From Clostridium sp. MSJ-8 (GTDB taxonomy: Bacteria > Bacillota > Clostridia > Clostridiales > Clostridiaceae): a stretch of DNA of 64,000 nucleotides. A program made the position numbers and the translations under genes. The notes beneath the pieces are model-generated. The model saw only the letters and a list, made by a program, of their open reading frames with translations. It made no database searches and was not told where the DNA came from. Location: assembly GCF_018918325.1 (NCBI RefSeq), contig NZ_JAHLQH010000043.1, positions 1 through 64,000 on the forward strand, in the 5' to 3' direction. Below, in pieces: positions 56,439 to 64,000 of the stretch. Position 1 is the first letter of the stretch; the number at the start of each line of letters is the position of its first letter.

Positions 56439-57557
56439 CTAATTAAATATTGCATAACAATCTGTATCCCAAACAACTGCTGTATGATGTCTTAAATATA
56501 ACTTATATTGAGGCGAAATATTCTTTATCCATTTTGGAATCATCCACATATGTTCTAGTTTATGATATACACTAACTGCTAACTTAGGATGATTTTTCAT
56601 AATAATATTCTTACTTCCCTCTAATGCATCAACTTCTGCTCCCTCAATATCCATCTTTATAAAAGTAACCTTTTCATTTTTCAAAATATTATCTAATGCA
56701 TTTAATTCCACATTATATTCCCCTGTATCTCTTTCAATATGAGAAGAAGTTCCATTAGAACACATCTTAACCATATCATATTGGTTAGATAAGCCCATTT
56801 TAAATAACTTAATTCTATTATCATCATATATAGAGAGATTTTTTTTCATCATTTTATAATTAGTACTATCCATTTCAAATCCATATATCTCTTTATATTT
56901 TCCATCTACCGATTTTATAAACTGCAAAATTGAATCTCCATCATATGCACCTGCATCTACAAAACATTCATTATCTGTTAATGAAAAAATACCGCTCTCG
57001 AAATACTCTCCTTTTACTTCCATATCATGAAATTTATTCTTTGAATATTGGGGAGCAATTCTATTACAAATTACATTAACATATACTTCTTTTGATTCCT
57101 CGTCTTCAAATAAATCAATTCCTTCTAGGATCTCTTTTTTATTATTTCTAAACCATTCTGTTGAATAGTGTTCATCATATGAATTTAAATATAAATCACC
57201 AAAATAATAACTTTCCACCCCAATATTATCCAATCCTTTTTTTACTTCAACATAATCTCCAACCATTATTAATGTAACCACATCTTTCATCTTACTCAAT
57301 TCTAATGGAGATAAACATTTTCTACCATCAAAAAATAATCCATGTTTTCTTGAATCTGAGTCGCAAACATAATCATACCTTTTTACATTTTTTACATAAT
57401 CGTTATAAAAATTACCCAACCCGTATAAACATATTTTAGACGCTTCTTTTACACGTTTTCTCACTTTATTACAATAATTGAACATTGCATAATTATCACT
57501 TATAGCCGCATCAATCGCTAATTGTAGTCTTTCTACTAATTCATTATTTCTTACCAA
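56439..57557 (-). CDS. FkbM family methyltransferase with N-terminal Rossmann-like module
   Basis: Expected to O-methylate a sugar or similar hydroxyl using SAM. The N-terminal module at about residues 35-120 (KICLYGLGNFYNDYVKNVKR, YVCDSDSRKHG, VTLIMVGDYVEVKKGLDNIG) precedes the catalytic part with FVDAGAYDGDSILQF, IYGFEMDSTNYKMMKKNLS and TFIKMDIEGAEVDALEG, the FkbM signature. The C-terminus is YKLYLRHHTAVVWDTDCYAI. The start is TTG 57557 after GGGAGTTGAG. It is a paralogue of the gene at 60260. Confidence 0.87.
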   Translation of the reverse strand: MVRNNELVERLQLAIDAAISDNYAMFNYCNKVRKRVKEASKICLYGLGNFYNDYVKNVKRYDYVCDSDSRKHGLFFDGRKCLSPLELSKMKDVVTLIMVGDYVEVKKGLDNIGVESYYFGDLYLNSYDEHYSTEWFRNNKKEILEGIDLFEDEESKEVYVNVICNRIAPQYSKNKFHDMEVKGEYFESGIFSLTDNECFVDAGAYDGDSILQFIKSVDGKYKEIYGFEMDSTNYKMMKKNLSIYDDNRIKLFKMGLSNQYDMVKMCSNGTSSHIERDTGEYNVELNALDNILKNEKVTFIKMDIEGAEVDALEGSKNIIMKNHPKLAVSVYHKLEHMWMIPKWIKNISPQYKLYLRHHTAVVWDTDCYAIFN

Positions 57558-57571
57558 TAATTCTCAACTCC

Positions 57572-58453
57572 CTATTCTTCAGCTTTTCTTTTTATGCCTT
57601 CTCTAAATTTTACTTTTGATTCAAATCCAAGACTTTTTAGTTTCTCAATATTAGGTTCAAGCCAAAAAGTTTTATTTATATCACTTTTCTTTATTCCATA
57701 AGCTACTGCTCCATTGGAATTGACCTCTTCTTTGACCATTTCAACAAATTCCTTAAGTAACTTTGGTTTTCCAACTGAAATATTATAAATACCTTCTGTA
57801 ATATTACTTTCACCTAATATTCTTAATGCATTAACACAATCATCTATATACATAAAATCCCACATATTTTCACATTGTGATAATTCCGGAACATTACCTT
57901 CTTTCAATGTTTTTATCAAATAAGACATTAATGTTCCTTCATTTTCACCAGGTCCATATACACTATATATTCTTGGCCATACAAATGAAATTTCTTCTTG
58001 CTCTGCAACTATTTTACCCATATTATAAGCTGCAAGCTTTGCAGCTCCATACATCATAAATGGATTGCATATTGTTTCATCTTCTATTGCTTGTCCATGT
58101 ACCACACCATATTCAGCTTGACTTCCTGCTCCTATAAACTTTTTGCATCCAAGTTTCTTTGCTACTTTTATTGCATCTGCAGTATATTTAATATTTGAAT
58201 ATTGAATATTAAAATCATTTCTATCATTTCCTGAAGATCCGTTCCATGCCAAATGATAAAATAAATCATACTTTCCTTCTAATTCATTTATTCTATCTAA
58301 GGGTAATTCTATTATATTAACACCTGCTGGTATTTTATTTTTTCTTTTTGTATTTGGTCTTATTACTGCTGTGACATCATAATTATTTTTAAGAAATTCG
58401 TTACATAATGCTACTCCAATAAAACCAGTAGCTCCTGTCATTATTACCTTCAT
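57572..58453 (-). CDS. NAD-dependent epimerase/dehydratase (SDR family)
   Basis: Extended short-chain dehydrogenase acting on a nucleotide sugar. The Rossmann motif is MTGATGFIGVALCNEF, and the catalytic Tyr-Lys pair is in MMYGAAKLAAYNMGK (YxxxK), with SVYGPGENEGT downstream. Length 293 is normal. Its neighbours (thiamine-diphosphate enzyme, RfbH homologue) suggest it reduces or epimerises a 4-keto deoxysugar. A near-identical block has been copied to 53513-53695. Confidence 0.88.
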   Translation of the reverse strand: MKVIMTGATGFIGVALCNEFLKNNYDVTAVIRPNTKRKNKIPAGVNIIELPLDRINELEGKYDLFYHLAWNGSSGNDRNDFNIQYSNIKYTADAIKVAKKLGCKKFIGAGSQAEYGVVHGQAIEDETICNPFMMYGAAKLAAYNMGKIVAEQEEISFVWPRIYSVYGPGENEGTLMSYLIKTLKEGNVPELSQCENMWDFMYIDDCVNALRILGESNITEGIYNISVGKPKLLKEFVEMVKEEVNSNGAVAYGIKKSDINKTFWLEPNIEKLKSLGFESKVKFREGIKRKAEE

Positions 58454-58464
58454 TTTGCCACCTC

Positions 58465-60240
58465 TTATATAAGATTTTTATTAAACTCATCTCTATCAAG
58501 AAGTGGCGACATATCTTCAAGTGGTCTTGATGCCATTTGACCATCTTCTCTCATATAATTAGTTTGTTTTGGTAATATCTTTTGAGTAATGTCTGCCTTT
58601 ACAGTACATATTACTGGACCTTCGTATTCCAAAACTTCCTTTACTTTATTATGTAATTCCTCTTCATCGTCAATATGATATCCTTTTATTCCAAACGCTT
58701 CTGCAATTTTCTTCATATCTGGAAGTGTCAAACCTGATTCCTCTGTACACCCTGTTAAATGTCCTTTAAAATTACCATTTTGAGAGCCATATATCATACT
58801 ATATCCATTATTATCAATAACAAATATCTTAACCGGAAGATTTAACCTCTTTAAAACTTCTAATTCTTGCATATTCATTGCTATACTTCCATCACCAGTT
58901 ATACATACTGTTCTCTTCTTATTAGAAGCTATACAAGATCCTATTGATGCAGGAAGATCATATCCCATGGCTGCCAAACCTTTAGTTAAAAAAGCTCTTT
59001 GTCCTCTTTTTATCCTAAATACTTTCATAGCTATATCAACAGATGTTCCTGAACTTGTAAATTGATATATATCATCAGCAGTCATTTGACTACTTACTTC
59101 ATCAACCAATTTATATGTACTCACATATCCTTTTCTTGGTTCTTGTTCTTTTATAAATATAGGATATCTTTCTTTTAATGAATCACAATGCTCTATCCAC
59201 TTACTTCTTTTATGTAAATCAAGTTCATTTTTTCTTTCTAATAATGCATTTATAAATGACTTAGCATCACAATTTATTGCAAGTGTTGGATGAACACTCT
59301 TTTTCTTCATTTCATTTTCATCAATTTCAACCATAACATGATTAGCTTTTTCTAAAAAACTATCAAAGTTATATCCTGTAGATAGAAGATTTAATCTGCT
59401 TCCTATAGTTAAGACAAAATCAGCATTTTGTTGAATAAAATTAGAATGTCTATGTCCCACAGCACCTGGTCGTCCATAAAATAATGGATTACTATCTTCT
59501 ATAAGGTCTACACCATTCCATGATGTCATAACCGGAATGCCAAGTAATTCATATAATTCTCTAGCTTCTTCTACTGCTCCACTTAACCTTATACCATTTC
59601 CTAATAATAAAACTGGTCTTTCAGATTGATTAAATAACTCAATGGTCTTTTCTATCTCTTCACTCTTACAAGAATAATCATGTTGCTTATTAGCGTCATA
59701 ACTTCTTAGTTTTTCTAATTCTACATCCATTGCTTGTATATCTAAGGGAATATCTATCCATACTGGTCCAGGCTTACCACTTATCGCAATACTAGCAGCC
59801 TTCTCCAATTCATATCTTATATCTTTAGGTTCCTCTATCTGAACTGCATATTTTGATATTGGCTTTGTAACAGAAACTATATCAGCTTCTTGAATTCCGA
59901 ATTGACGTATTTTTTGATTACCAACTAAATCTGCCCTCTTTACTTGTCCAGATATAAATATTACTGGAATTCCGTCATAATATGCTCCTGCTAGACCAGT
60001 TATAGCATTAGTTCCACCAGGTCCTGATGTTACAAGACATGCTCCATATCCTTCATTTATTCTTGCATAGCTTTCAGCAGCTATAGAAGCTCCTTGTTCA
60101 TGAAGCATACATATTCCATTTAACTTTTCATTTTTTCCTAATGAATCATTAAGGTGCATAGCACCTCCACCACTAACAAAGAATATATCTTTTACTCCCA
60201 AGCTAGCTATAAAGTCCATTACATAATCTGATATTTTCAT
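58465..60240 (-). CDS. Thiamine-diphosphate-dependent enzyme, acetolactate-synthase-like
   Basis: It has the three AHAS-type domains. The N-terminal PYR domain carries the catalytic Glu in ICMLHEQGASIAAESYAR. The central domain has PVLLLGNGIRLSGA. The C-terminal PP domain has CITGDGSIAMNMQELEVL then IDNNGYSMIYGSQ, the GDG-x-N diphosphate/metal motif. At 591 residues it fits the family. The start is ATG 60240 after GTGGAGAG; the longer frame overlaps the gene upstream. It is not near ilv genes. Next to an RfbH homologue, it may add a two-carbon unit to a keto-deoxysugar, as YerE does in yersiniose synthesis. Confidence 0.85.
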   Translation of the reverse strand: MKISDYVMDFIASLGVKDIFFVSGGGAMHLNDSLGKNEKLNGICMLHEQGASIAAESYARINEGYGACLVTSGPGGTNAITGLAGAYYDGIPVIFISGQVKRADLVGNQKIRQFGIQEADIVSVTKPISKYAVQIEEPKDIRYELEKAASIAISGKPGPVWIDIPLDIQAMDVELEKLRSYDANKQHDYSCKSEEIEKTIELFNQSERPVLLLGNGIRLSGAVEEARELYELLGIPVMTSWNGVDLIEDSNPLFYGRPGAVGHRHSNFIQQNADFVLTIGSRLNLLSTGYNFDSFLEKANHVMVEIDENEMKKKSVHPTLAINCDAKSFINALLERKNELDLHKRSKWIEHCDSLKERYPIFIKEQEPRKGYVSTYKLVDEVSSQMTADDIYQFTSSGTSVDIAMKVFRIKRGQRAFLTKGLAAMGYDLPASIGSCIASNKKRTVCITGDGSIAMNMQELEVLKRLNLPVKIFVIDNNGYSMIYGSQNGNFKGHLTGCTEESGLTLPDMKKIAEAFGIKGYHIDDEEELHNKVKEVLEYEGPVICTVKADITQKILPKQTNYMREDGQMASRPLEDMSPLLDRDEFNKNLI

Positions 60241-60259
60241 TTTTCTCTCCACTTCTTTT

Positions 60260-61408
60260 TTATTCATCCATATAACAATAACATACTGTCTCAGACACCC
60301 AATAATTCGCATGATGTCTTACCGCCACTTTATAATCTGGATTTAATTTCTTTAAATACAATGGAATATCCCATAAATCATTTATTCTATGATATACACA
60401 TATCGCCATTTTAGGTTTTTGATTTTTTATAATATTGCTACATCCTCTTAATGCTTTCATTTCAGCACCTTCTATATCCATCTTTATCATAGTCACATCT
60501 TTTTCTTTTAAAAAGTCATCCAATTTAACCACTTTAGCTACAGTAGTTTCTTTTGAATTATAAATGCTAAAACTATCATTAGAAGACATTTTTCCATAAG
60601 ATATTTCTTTATTTTCATCGAATACCCCACAATTAAAACATTCTATTTTATTATCTTTATTCCTTTTAGCGCAATTCTCTAATAATGTATTATAATTATC
60701 TTTATCCAATTCAAAACAATAATAATTTTTATATTTATTATTTGTAACCTTCAGAAAATCTTCTAAAGTATCTCCTATATATGCTCCACAATCTACTACA
60801 CTTTCATTATCTGATATTTTCAATAAATCCTTAGGAAAGTATTGTGGTATTGTGCATAATTCTTCATATTTATATTGGGAATATTGTGGTGCTACCCTAT
60901 TACAAAAAATATTCACAAAAACCTTTTTAGATTCTTCATCCTCTAAATACTCAAATGCTTCAAGAAGATCTTTCTTCTGATTATAAAACCATTCTTTGTC
61001 TCTACAGTTATTCATAACATCATCTAAAACCATATCATTATATGTTACAATACTTTTAATACCTAATTTTCTTAATTCTTCTTCAGCACTTCTAGGATCT
61101 CCTAGCATTAAAATAACAGTAACATTATCAAGTTTAGATAATTCTTCTTTATTAACACATTTAATACCAGTAAAATAACCCTTTCTTGTTTCTACTTCTT
61201 TTAACTTCTCTTCATTGCCATCACATAATAAATTTACATTAAATCTATTTTTAACATCTTGTTTTTCAAATGCTTCTTCAAAATATCTTCCAAGTCCATA
61301 TACACAAATATTATCTGCATTATCAATTATATTTCTTTTATCGAAACTTCCAGTTTCAACAGCATAATCAAATGCTTTTATTAATTGTTTTTTATAATCT
61401 ACACTCAT
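60260..61408 (-). CDS. FkbM family methyltransferase with N-terminal Rossmann-like module
   Basis: Paralogue of the gene at 56439. Module at about residues 30-125 (NICVYGLGRYFEEAFEKQDV, LLCDGNEEKLKEV, VTVILMLGDPRSAEEELRKL). Catalytic region with SVVDCGAYIGDTLEDFLKV, YCFELDKDNYNTLLENC and TMIKMDIEGAEMKALRGC. C-terminus YKVAVRHHANYWVSETVCYC. Probably methylates a sugar hydroxyl on the glycan. Start ATG 61408 after AAAGGAG. It lies 11 bases from the aldolase gene and is probably in the same transcript. Confidence 0.87.
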   Translation of the reverse strand: MSVDYKKQLIKAFDYAVETGSFDKRNIIDNADNICVYGLGRYFEEAFEKQDVKNRFNVNLLCDGNEEKLKEVETRKGYFTGIKCVNKEELSKLDNVTVILMLGDPRSAEEELRKLGIKSIVTYNDMVLDDVMNNCRDKEWFYNQKKDLLEAFEYLEDEESKKVFVNIFCNRVAPQYSQYKYEELCTIPQYFPKDLLKISDNESVVDCGAYIGDTLEDFLKVTNNKYKNYYCFELDKDNYNTLLENCAKRNKDNKIECFNCGVFDENKEISYGKMSSNDSFSIYNSKETTVAKVVKLDDFLKEKDVTMIKMDIEGAEMKALRGCSNIIKNQKPKMAICVYHRINDLWDIPLYLKKLNPDYKVAVRHHANYWVSETVCYCYMDE

Positions 61409-61419
61409 AATTTCTCCTT

Positions 61420-62241
61420 TTACTCTGCTGCTGTAAACTCATGATATTTTATTAAATCTTCAATTATTTCATTTCTAACTATTGTTGCTTCATATCCTCC
61501 TATAAGCCCCATTTTTCTCAATAAATATTCCATAGTAAGATTACCATCTCTCCACTTTCCACCAAGTCCAATATGAGTTACATCCAAGAAATCAGCACCT
61601 TCTGCAATAGCTAAATCTGCTAGCTTTTCAGCTGTACCATTTTTATCATGGAAATGGCATCCTAATCTAACTCCAACTTTATGACATTCTCTTATAGTAT
61701 TTCTTACATACTCTTCTGTCATTACACTTTCTGTATCTGCAAATTCCATACCAGTAACACCTTTTGCTTTTGCAAATTCTGCAAACTTTATATTTTTCTC
61801 TATTGGATTACGACCAGCACTTGTAAAATTTAAAAACACTTCATAACCAAGTTCTAATGCTTCATCTACAAACCTATCTACTACATCTAAATCTGTTTCT
61901 GGTGATCTTGACATTACTCTAATTGTATCTATAACACTATCCTTTTTAGGAACAAGCGGTGTTAATGGTCTCTGAATATCTCTCATAGCTGCTATTTTAG
62001 TTATATTTTTTGTATTTTTGAAAACTTCCATTATTTCATCATTCTTTGTACTGCAATATCTATATATTCCTCTTCCGGGATCTGCCTCCATATTGTGAAA
62101 GAATCCAAGTTCAACATAGTCAATTCCTTTACCCTGTGCAAATCTATACAAATCTCTTACAGTTTTATCAGTAAAATTCCATCCTGTCTGATAGCCAATT
62201 TCTCTCAAACTACAATCAAATATTGTTACTCCATTTATCAT
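61420..62241 (-). CDS. DRE-TIM metallolyase family aldolase
   Basis: HMGL-like/4-hydroxy-2-oxovalerate-aldolase-type TIM barrel. The N-terminal FDCSLREIGYQTGWNF carries the DxxLRE-type metal motif, and LGCHFHDKNGTAEKLADLAI supplies the HxH metal ligands, with DVTHIGLGGKWRDGN at the end. Length 273 is a bare catalytic barrel without the C-terminal channel domain of 4-hydroxy-2-oxovalerate aldolases. Placed between RfbH and the thiamine enzyme, it may cleave or build a carbon skeleton of an unusual sugar or its acyl substituent. Confidence 0.82.
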   Translation of the reverse strand: MINGVTIFDCSLREIGYQTGWNFTDKTVRDLYRFAQGKGIDYVELGFFHNMEADPGRGIYRYCSTKNDEIMEVFKNTKNITKIAAMRDIQRPLTPLVPKKDSVIDTIRVMSRSPETDLDVVDRFVDEALELGYEVFLNFTSAGRNPIEKNIKFAEFAKAKGVTGMEFADTESVMTEEYVRNTIRECHKVGVRLGCHFHDKNGTAEKLADLAIAEGADFLDVTHIGLGGKWRDGNLTMEYLLRKMGLIGGYEATIVRNEIIEDLIKYHEFTAAE

Positions 62242-62271
62242 ATATTCTCAATCCTCTCACTTTTACTTTAG

Positions 62272-63588
62272 TTATTTATTTAATGCTTCTTTTATTTTTA
62301 TTATCATCTCATCTAACATAGCCTTAGTCATTCCAGGATATACCCCTACCCAAAATGAATTATTCATTGTGTAATCTGTTTTTTCTAGTTTACCTACAAT
62401 TCTATAATCAATTCCTTCTGTTAATCCATCAAAACATGGATGTCTTGTTATATTTCCAGCAAATAATGAACGTGTTTGAATATTATTCTTTTCTAAGTAA
62501 GCTACTACTTCATCTCTAGTTTTAGGACTACTTTCTCTAACTGACATTATAAATCCAAACCAACATGGCTCAGCATTTTCTATCTTCTCTGGTAATATCA
62601 GATACTCTTCCACATCTCTTAGGTTATCTCGTAGATATTGCCAATTCTTACGACGTTTTTCAACAAACTCAGGAAGTTTCTTAAGTTGTGCTACTCCTAT
62701 TGCAGCTTGCATATCAGTAACCTTAAGATTGTATCCTAAATGAGAGTATACATATTTATGATCATATCCAAATGGAAGTGTTCCATATTGTCCACAAAAT
62801 CTCTTCTTACATGTATTATCTTGTCCTCCACTACATGTACAATCACGTCCCCAATCTCTCATCGAACGTATAATTTTATTAAGTATAGGAGAACCTGTAT
62901 AAACTGCTCCACCTTCTCCCATAGTCATCTGATGTGCTGGATAAAAACTAGATGTTCCTATATCTCCTATAGTTCCTGTTAACTTCTTTTCACCATTTAT
63001 AATATATTCTCCACCTAATGCATCACAGTTATCTTCAATAAGCCATAAATTGTTTTTATCACAGAATTCTTTTATTGCCTTAAGGTTAAAAATATTTCCC
63101 AAGCTATGTGCTATAAATACTGCTTTAGTCTTATTAGATAATGCCTCCTCTAACATCTTCTCATCTATGTTATATGAAGGAATATCAATATCTACAAACA
63201 CAGGAACAGCTCCTGCTTGTATAATAGGTGCTACTGTAGTTGGAAATGCTGCAGCTACAGTAATTACTTCATCACCTTTCTTGACTCTTCTATCACCTAA
63301 TAGATTTGATGTTAATGCCATCATTGCTAATAAATTAGCAGAAGAACCTGAGTTAACTAATGAGCAATATCTAACATTTAAGAATTCACTTAATCCTTTT
63401 TCAAATTCTTCAGTATACTTACCTGCTGTTAACCAAAAGTCTAGAGCTGAATCAACCAAGTTACACATTTCCTCTTCGTCATATACTCTTCCTGCATAAT
63501 TGATTCTATCTCCTACTTCATATTCTTTTTTCTTATGATTTTCTCTATAATACTCTCTAACTAATTCTAATACTCTCTCTTTTTCCAT
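62272..63588 (-). CDS. rfbH: CDP-4-dehydro-6-deoxyglucose 3-dehydrase (RfbH/E1 type)
   Basis: PMP- and 2Fe-2S-dependent enzyme that removes the C3 hydroxyl in 3,6-dideoxysugar synthesis. It belongs to the DegT aminotransferase fold, but the PLP Lys is replaced by His 219 in SFYPAHQMTMGEGG, the hallmark of E1. The iron-sulfur ligands fit C-x-C-x7-C at Cys 250, 252, 260, with Cys 188 as the fourth. Length 438 is normal. It needs a reductase (E3, RfbI-like), which is not in the window. The first-step genes rfbF/rfbG are also absent here and may lie beyond the right edge. Confidence 0.92.
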   Translation of the reverse strand: MEKERVLELVREYYRENHKKKEYEVGDRINYAGRVYDEEEMCNLVDSALDFWLTAGKYTEEFEKGLSEFLNVRYCSLVNSGSSANLLAMMALTSNLLGDRRVKKGDEVITVAAAFPTTVAPIIQAGAVPVFVDIDIPSYNIDEKMLEEALSNKTKAVFIAHSLGNIFNLKAIKEFCDKNNLWLIEDNCDALGGEYIINGEKKLTGTIGDIGTSSFYPAHQMTMGEGGAVYTGSPILNKIIRSMRDWGRDCTCSGGQDNTCKKRFCGQYGTLPFGYDHKYVYSHLGYNLKVTDMQAAIGVAQLKKLPEFVEKRRKNWQYLRDNLRDVEEYLILPEKIENAEPCWFGFIMSVRESSPKTRDEVVAYLEKNNIQTRSLFAGNITRHPCFDGLTEGIDYRIVGKLEKTDYTMNNSFWVGVYPGMTKAMLDEMIIKIKEALNK

Positions 63589-63602
63589 TAATATTCTCCT
63601 AA

Positions 63603-64000
63603 CTAAAACATATATCTACAATCTAATATTCTCTTATCATTACATTCTTTTAATACTTTAAAATCATCCCATGCTGTAACTACTGCAATTACATCTGAAT
63701 TATTATACACATCTCCTATGCTTTTACAATACTCTATATCAATATCTGGATATCTTACTTTAAATTCTTCTATTGCAACTGGATCAAATGCTTTAATATT
63801 TTTATAGCCTTGTTTATTCAATTCTCTGATTATCTTTGCAGCTGGTGTATCTCTAACATCATCTGATTGTGGTTTAAAAGACAGTCCTAATATTCCTATA
63901 GTACTATCAGTATTTAATTCCTTTGTTATTTTTTTTACTATACTCTTTGCCATATCATTATTAATTTCTATAACATTTTTTAATATCTTTGGTTCAAATC
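63603..64000 (-). CDS. UDP-glucose/GDP-mannose dehydrogenase family protein, C-terminal part (runs off right edge)
   Basis: The open frame continues to the window edge, so the N-terminal NAD domain is missing. The visible 132 residues start FEPKILKNVIEINNDMAKS and include IGILGLSFKPQSDDVRDTPA, the conserved UDP-binding block, then IKAFDPVAIEEF and VIAVVTAWDDFKVL, ending RYMF. These match UDP-glucose 6-dehydrogenase type enzymes that make UDP-uronic acids. It is the most upstream visible gene of the glycan island. Confidence 0.9.
   Translation of the reverse strand, partial: FEPKILKNVIEINNDMAKSIVKKITKELNTDSTIGILGLSFKPQSDDVRDTPAAKIIRELNKQGYKNIKAFDPVAIEEFKVRYPDIDIEYCKSIGDVYNNSDVIAVVTAWDDFKVLKECNDKRILDCRYMF

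Noticed and set aside
63050-63499. Plus-strand open frame opposite rfbH (149 codons)
   Set aside because: Antisense shadow of a clearly identified enzyme gene.

Overview
The window looks like chromosomal DNA of a low-GC Clostridium sensu stricto (cluster I) species. It is very AT-rich with A/T-ending codons. Flagellar gene order is clostridial, FliR and FlhB are fused into one protein, and purine-rich Shine-Dalgarno (SD) sites are strong. Species cannot be named from the sequence alone. Nearly everything is on the minus strand.

Left part (1-11.3 kb): the tail of an IS1182-like transposase, cheV, a small conserved hypothetical gene, a lipoprotein gene, a Ca2+-type P-type ATPase, a possible 49-codon gene, a CBS/DRTGG-regulated family II pyrophosphatase (plus strand), a UDP-GlcNAc 2-epimerase and a methyl-accepting chemotaxis receptor. 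An 877-base non-coding gap follows. It contains a long structured terminator and AT-rich local repeats.

Middle part (36.3 down to 11.66 kb, minus strand): one near-continuous flagellar operon of 29 genes. The order is flgB-flgC-fliE-fliF-fliG-fliH-fliI-fliJ-fliK-flgD-(TIGR02530)-flgE-flbD-motA-motB-fliL-fliO-fliP-fliQ-fliR/flhB-flhA-flhF-flhG-PilZ-fliA-(DUF6115-like)-(75-codon membrane protein with an apparent ATT start)-flgF-flgG. It encodes the rod, MS ring, C-ring FliG, export apparatus, hook, stator and sigma-28. Flagellin, filament cap, fliM/fliN and flgM are not in the window.

Right part (64.0 down to 36.5 kb, minus strand): an accessory island directly upstream of the flagellar operon that I read as flagellin or surface-glycan modification. 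It starts with nucleotide-sugar genes: a UDP-sugar dehydrogenase (cut by the edge), an RfbH-type 3-dehydrase, a DRE-TIM aldolase, a thiamine-diphosphate enzyme and an NAD-dependent epimerase. Then come FkbM methyltransferases, three radical SAM proteins, GT2 glycosyltransferases, a WcbI-like protein, an APS-kinase/methyltransferase fusion, a sulfatase-fold protein, a CitC-like nucleotidyltransferase fusion and a frameshifted fliB (flagellin lysine methylase). Between 53.0 and 56.4 kb lies a graveyard of broken genes, including a decayed duplicate of the epimerase-FkbM pair.

The most striking unlisted pattern is that many otherwise unrelated enzymes of the island carry a similar Rossmann-like module of about 90-110 residues. 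This suggests a modular family built around a common ligand or partner.
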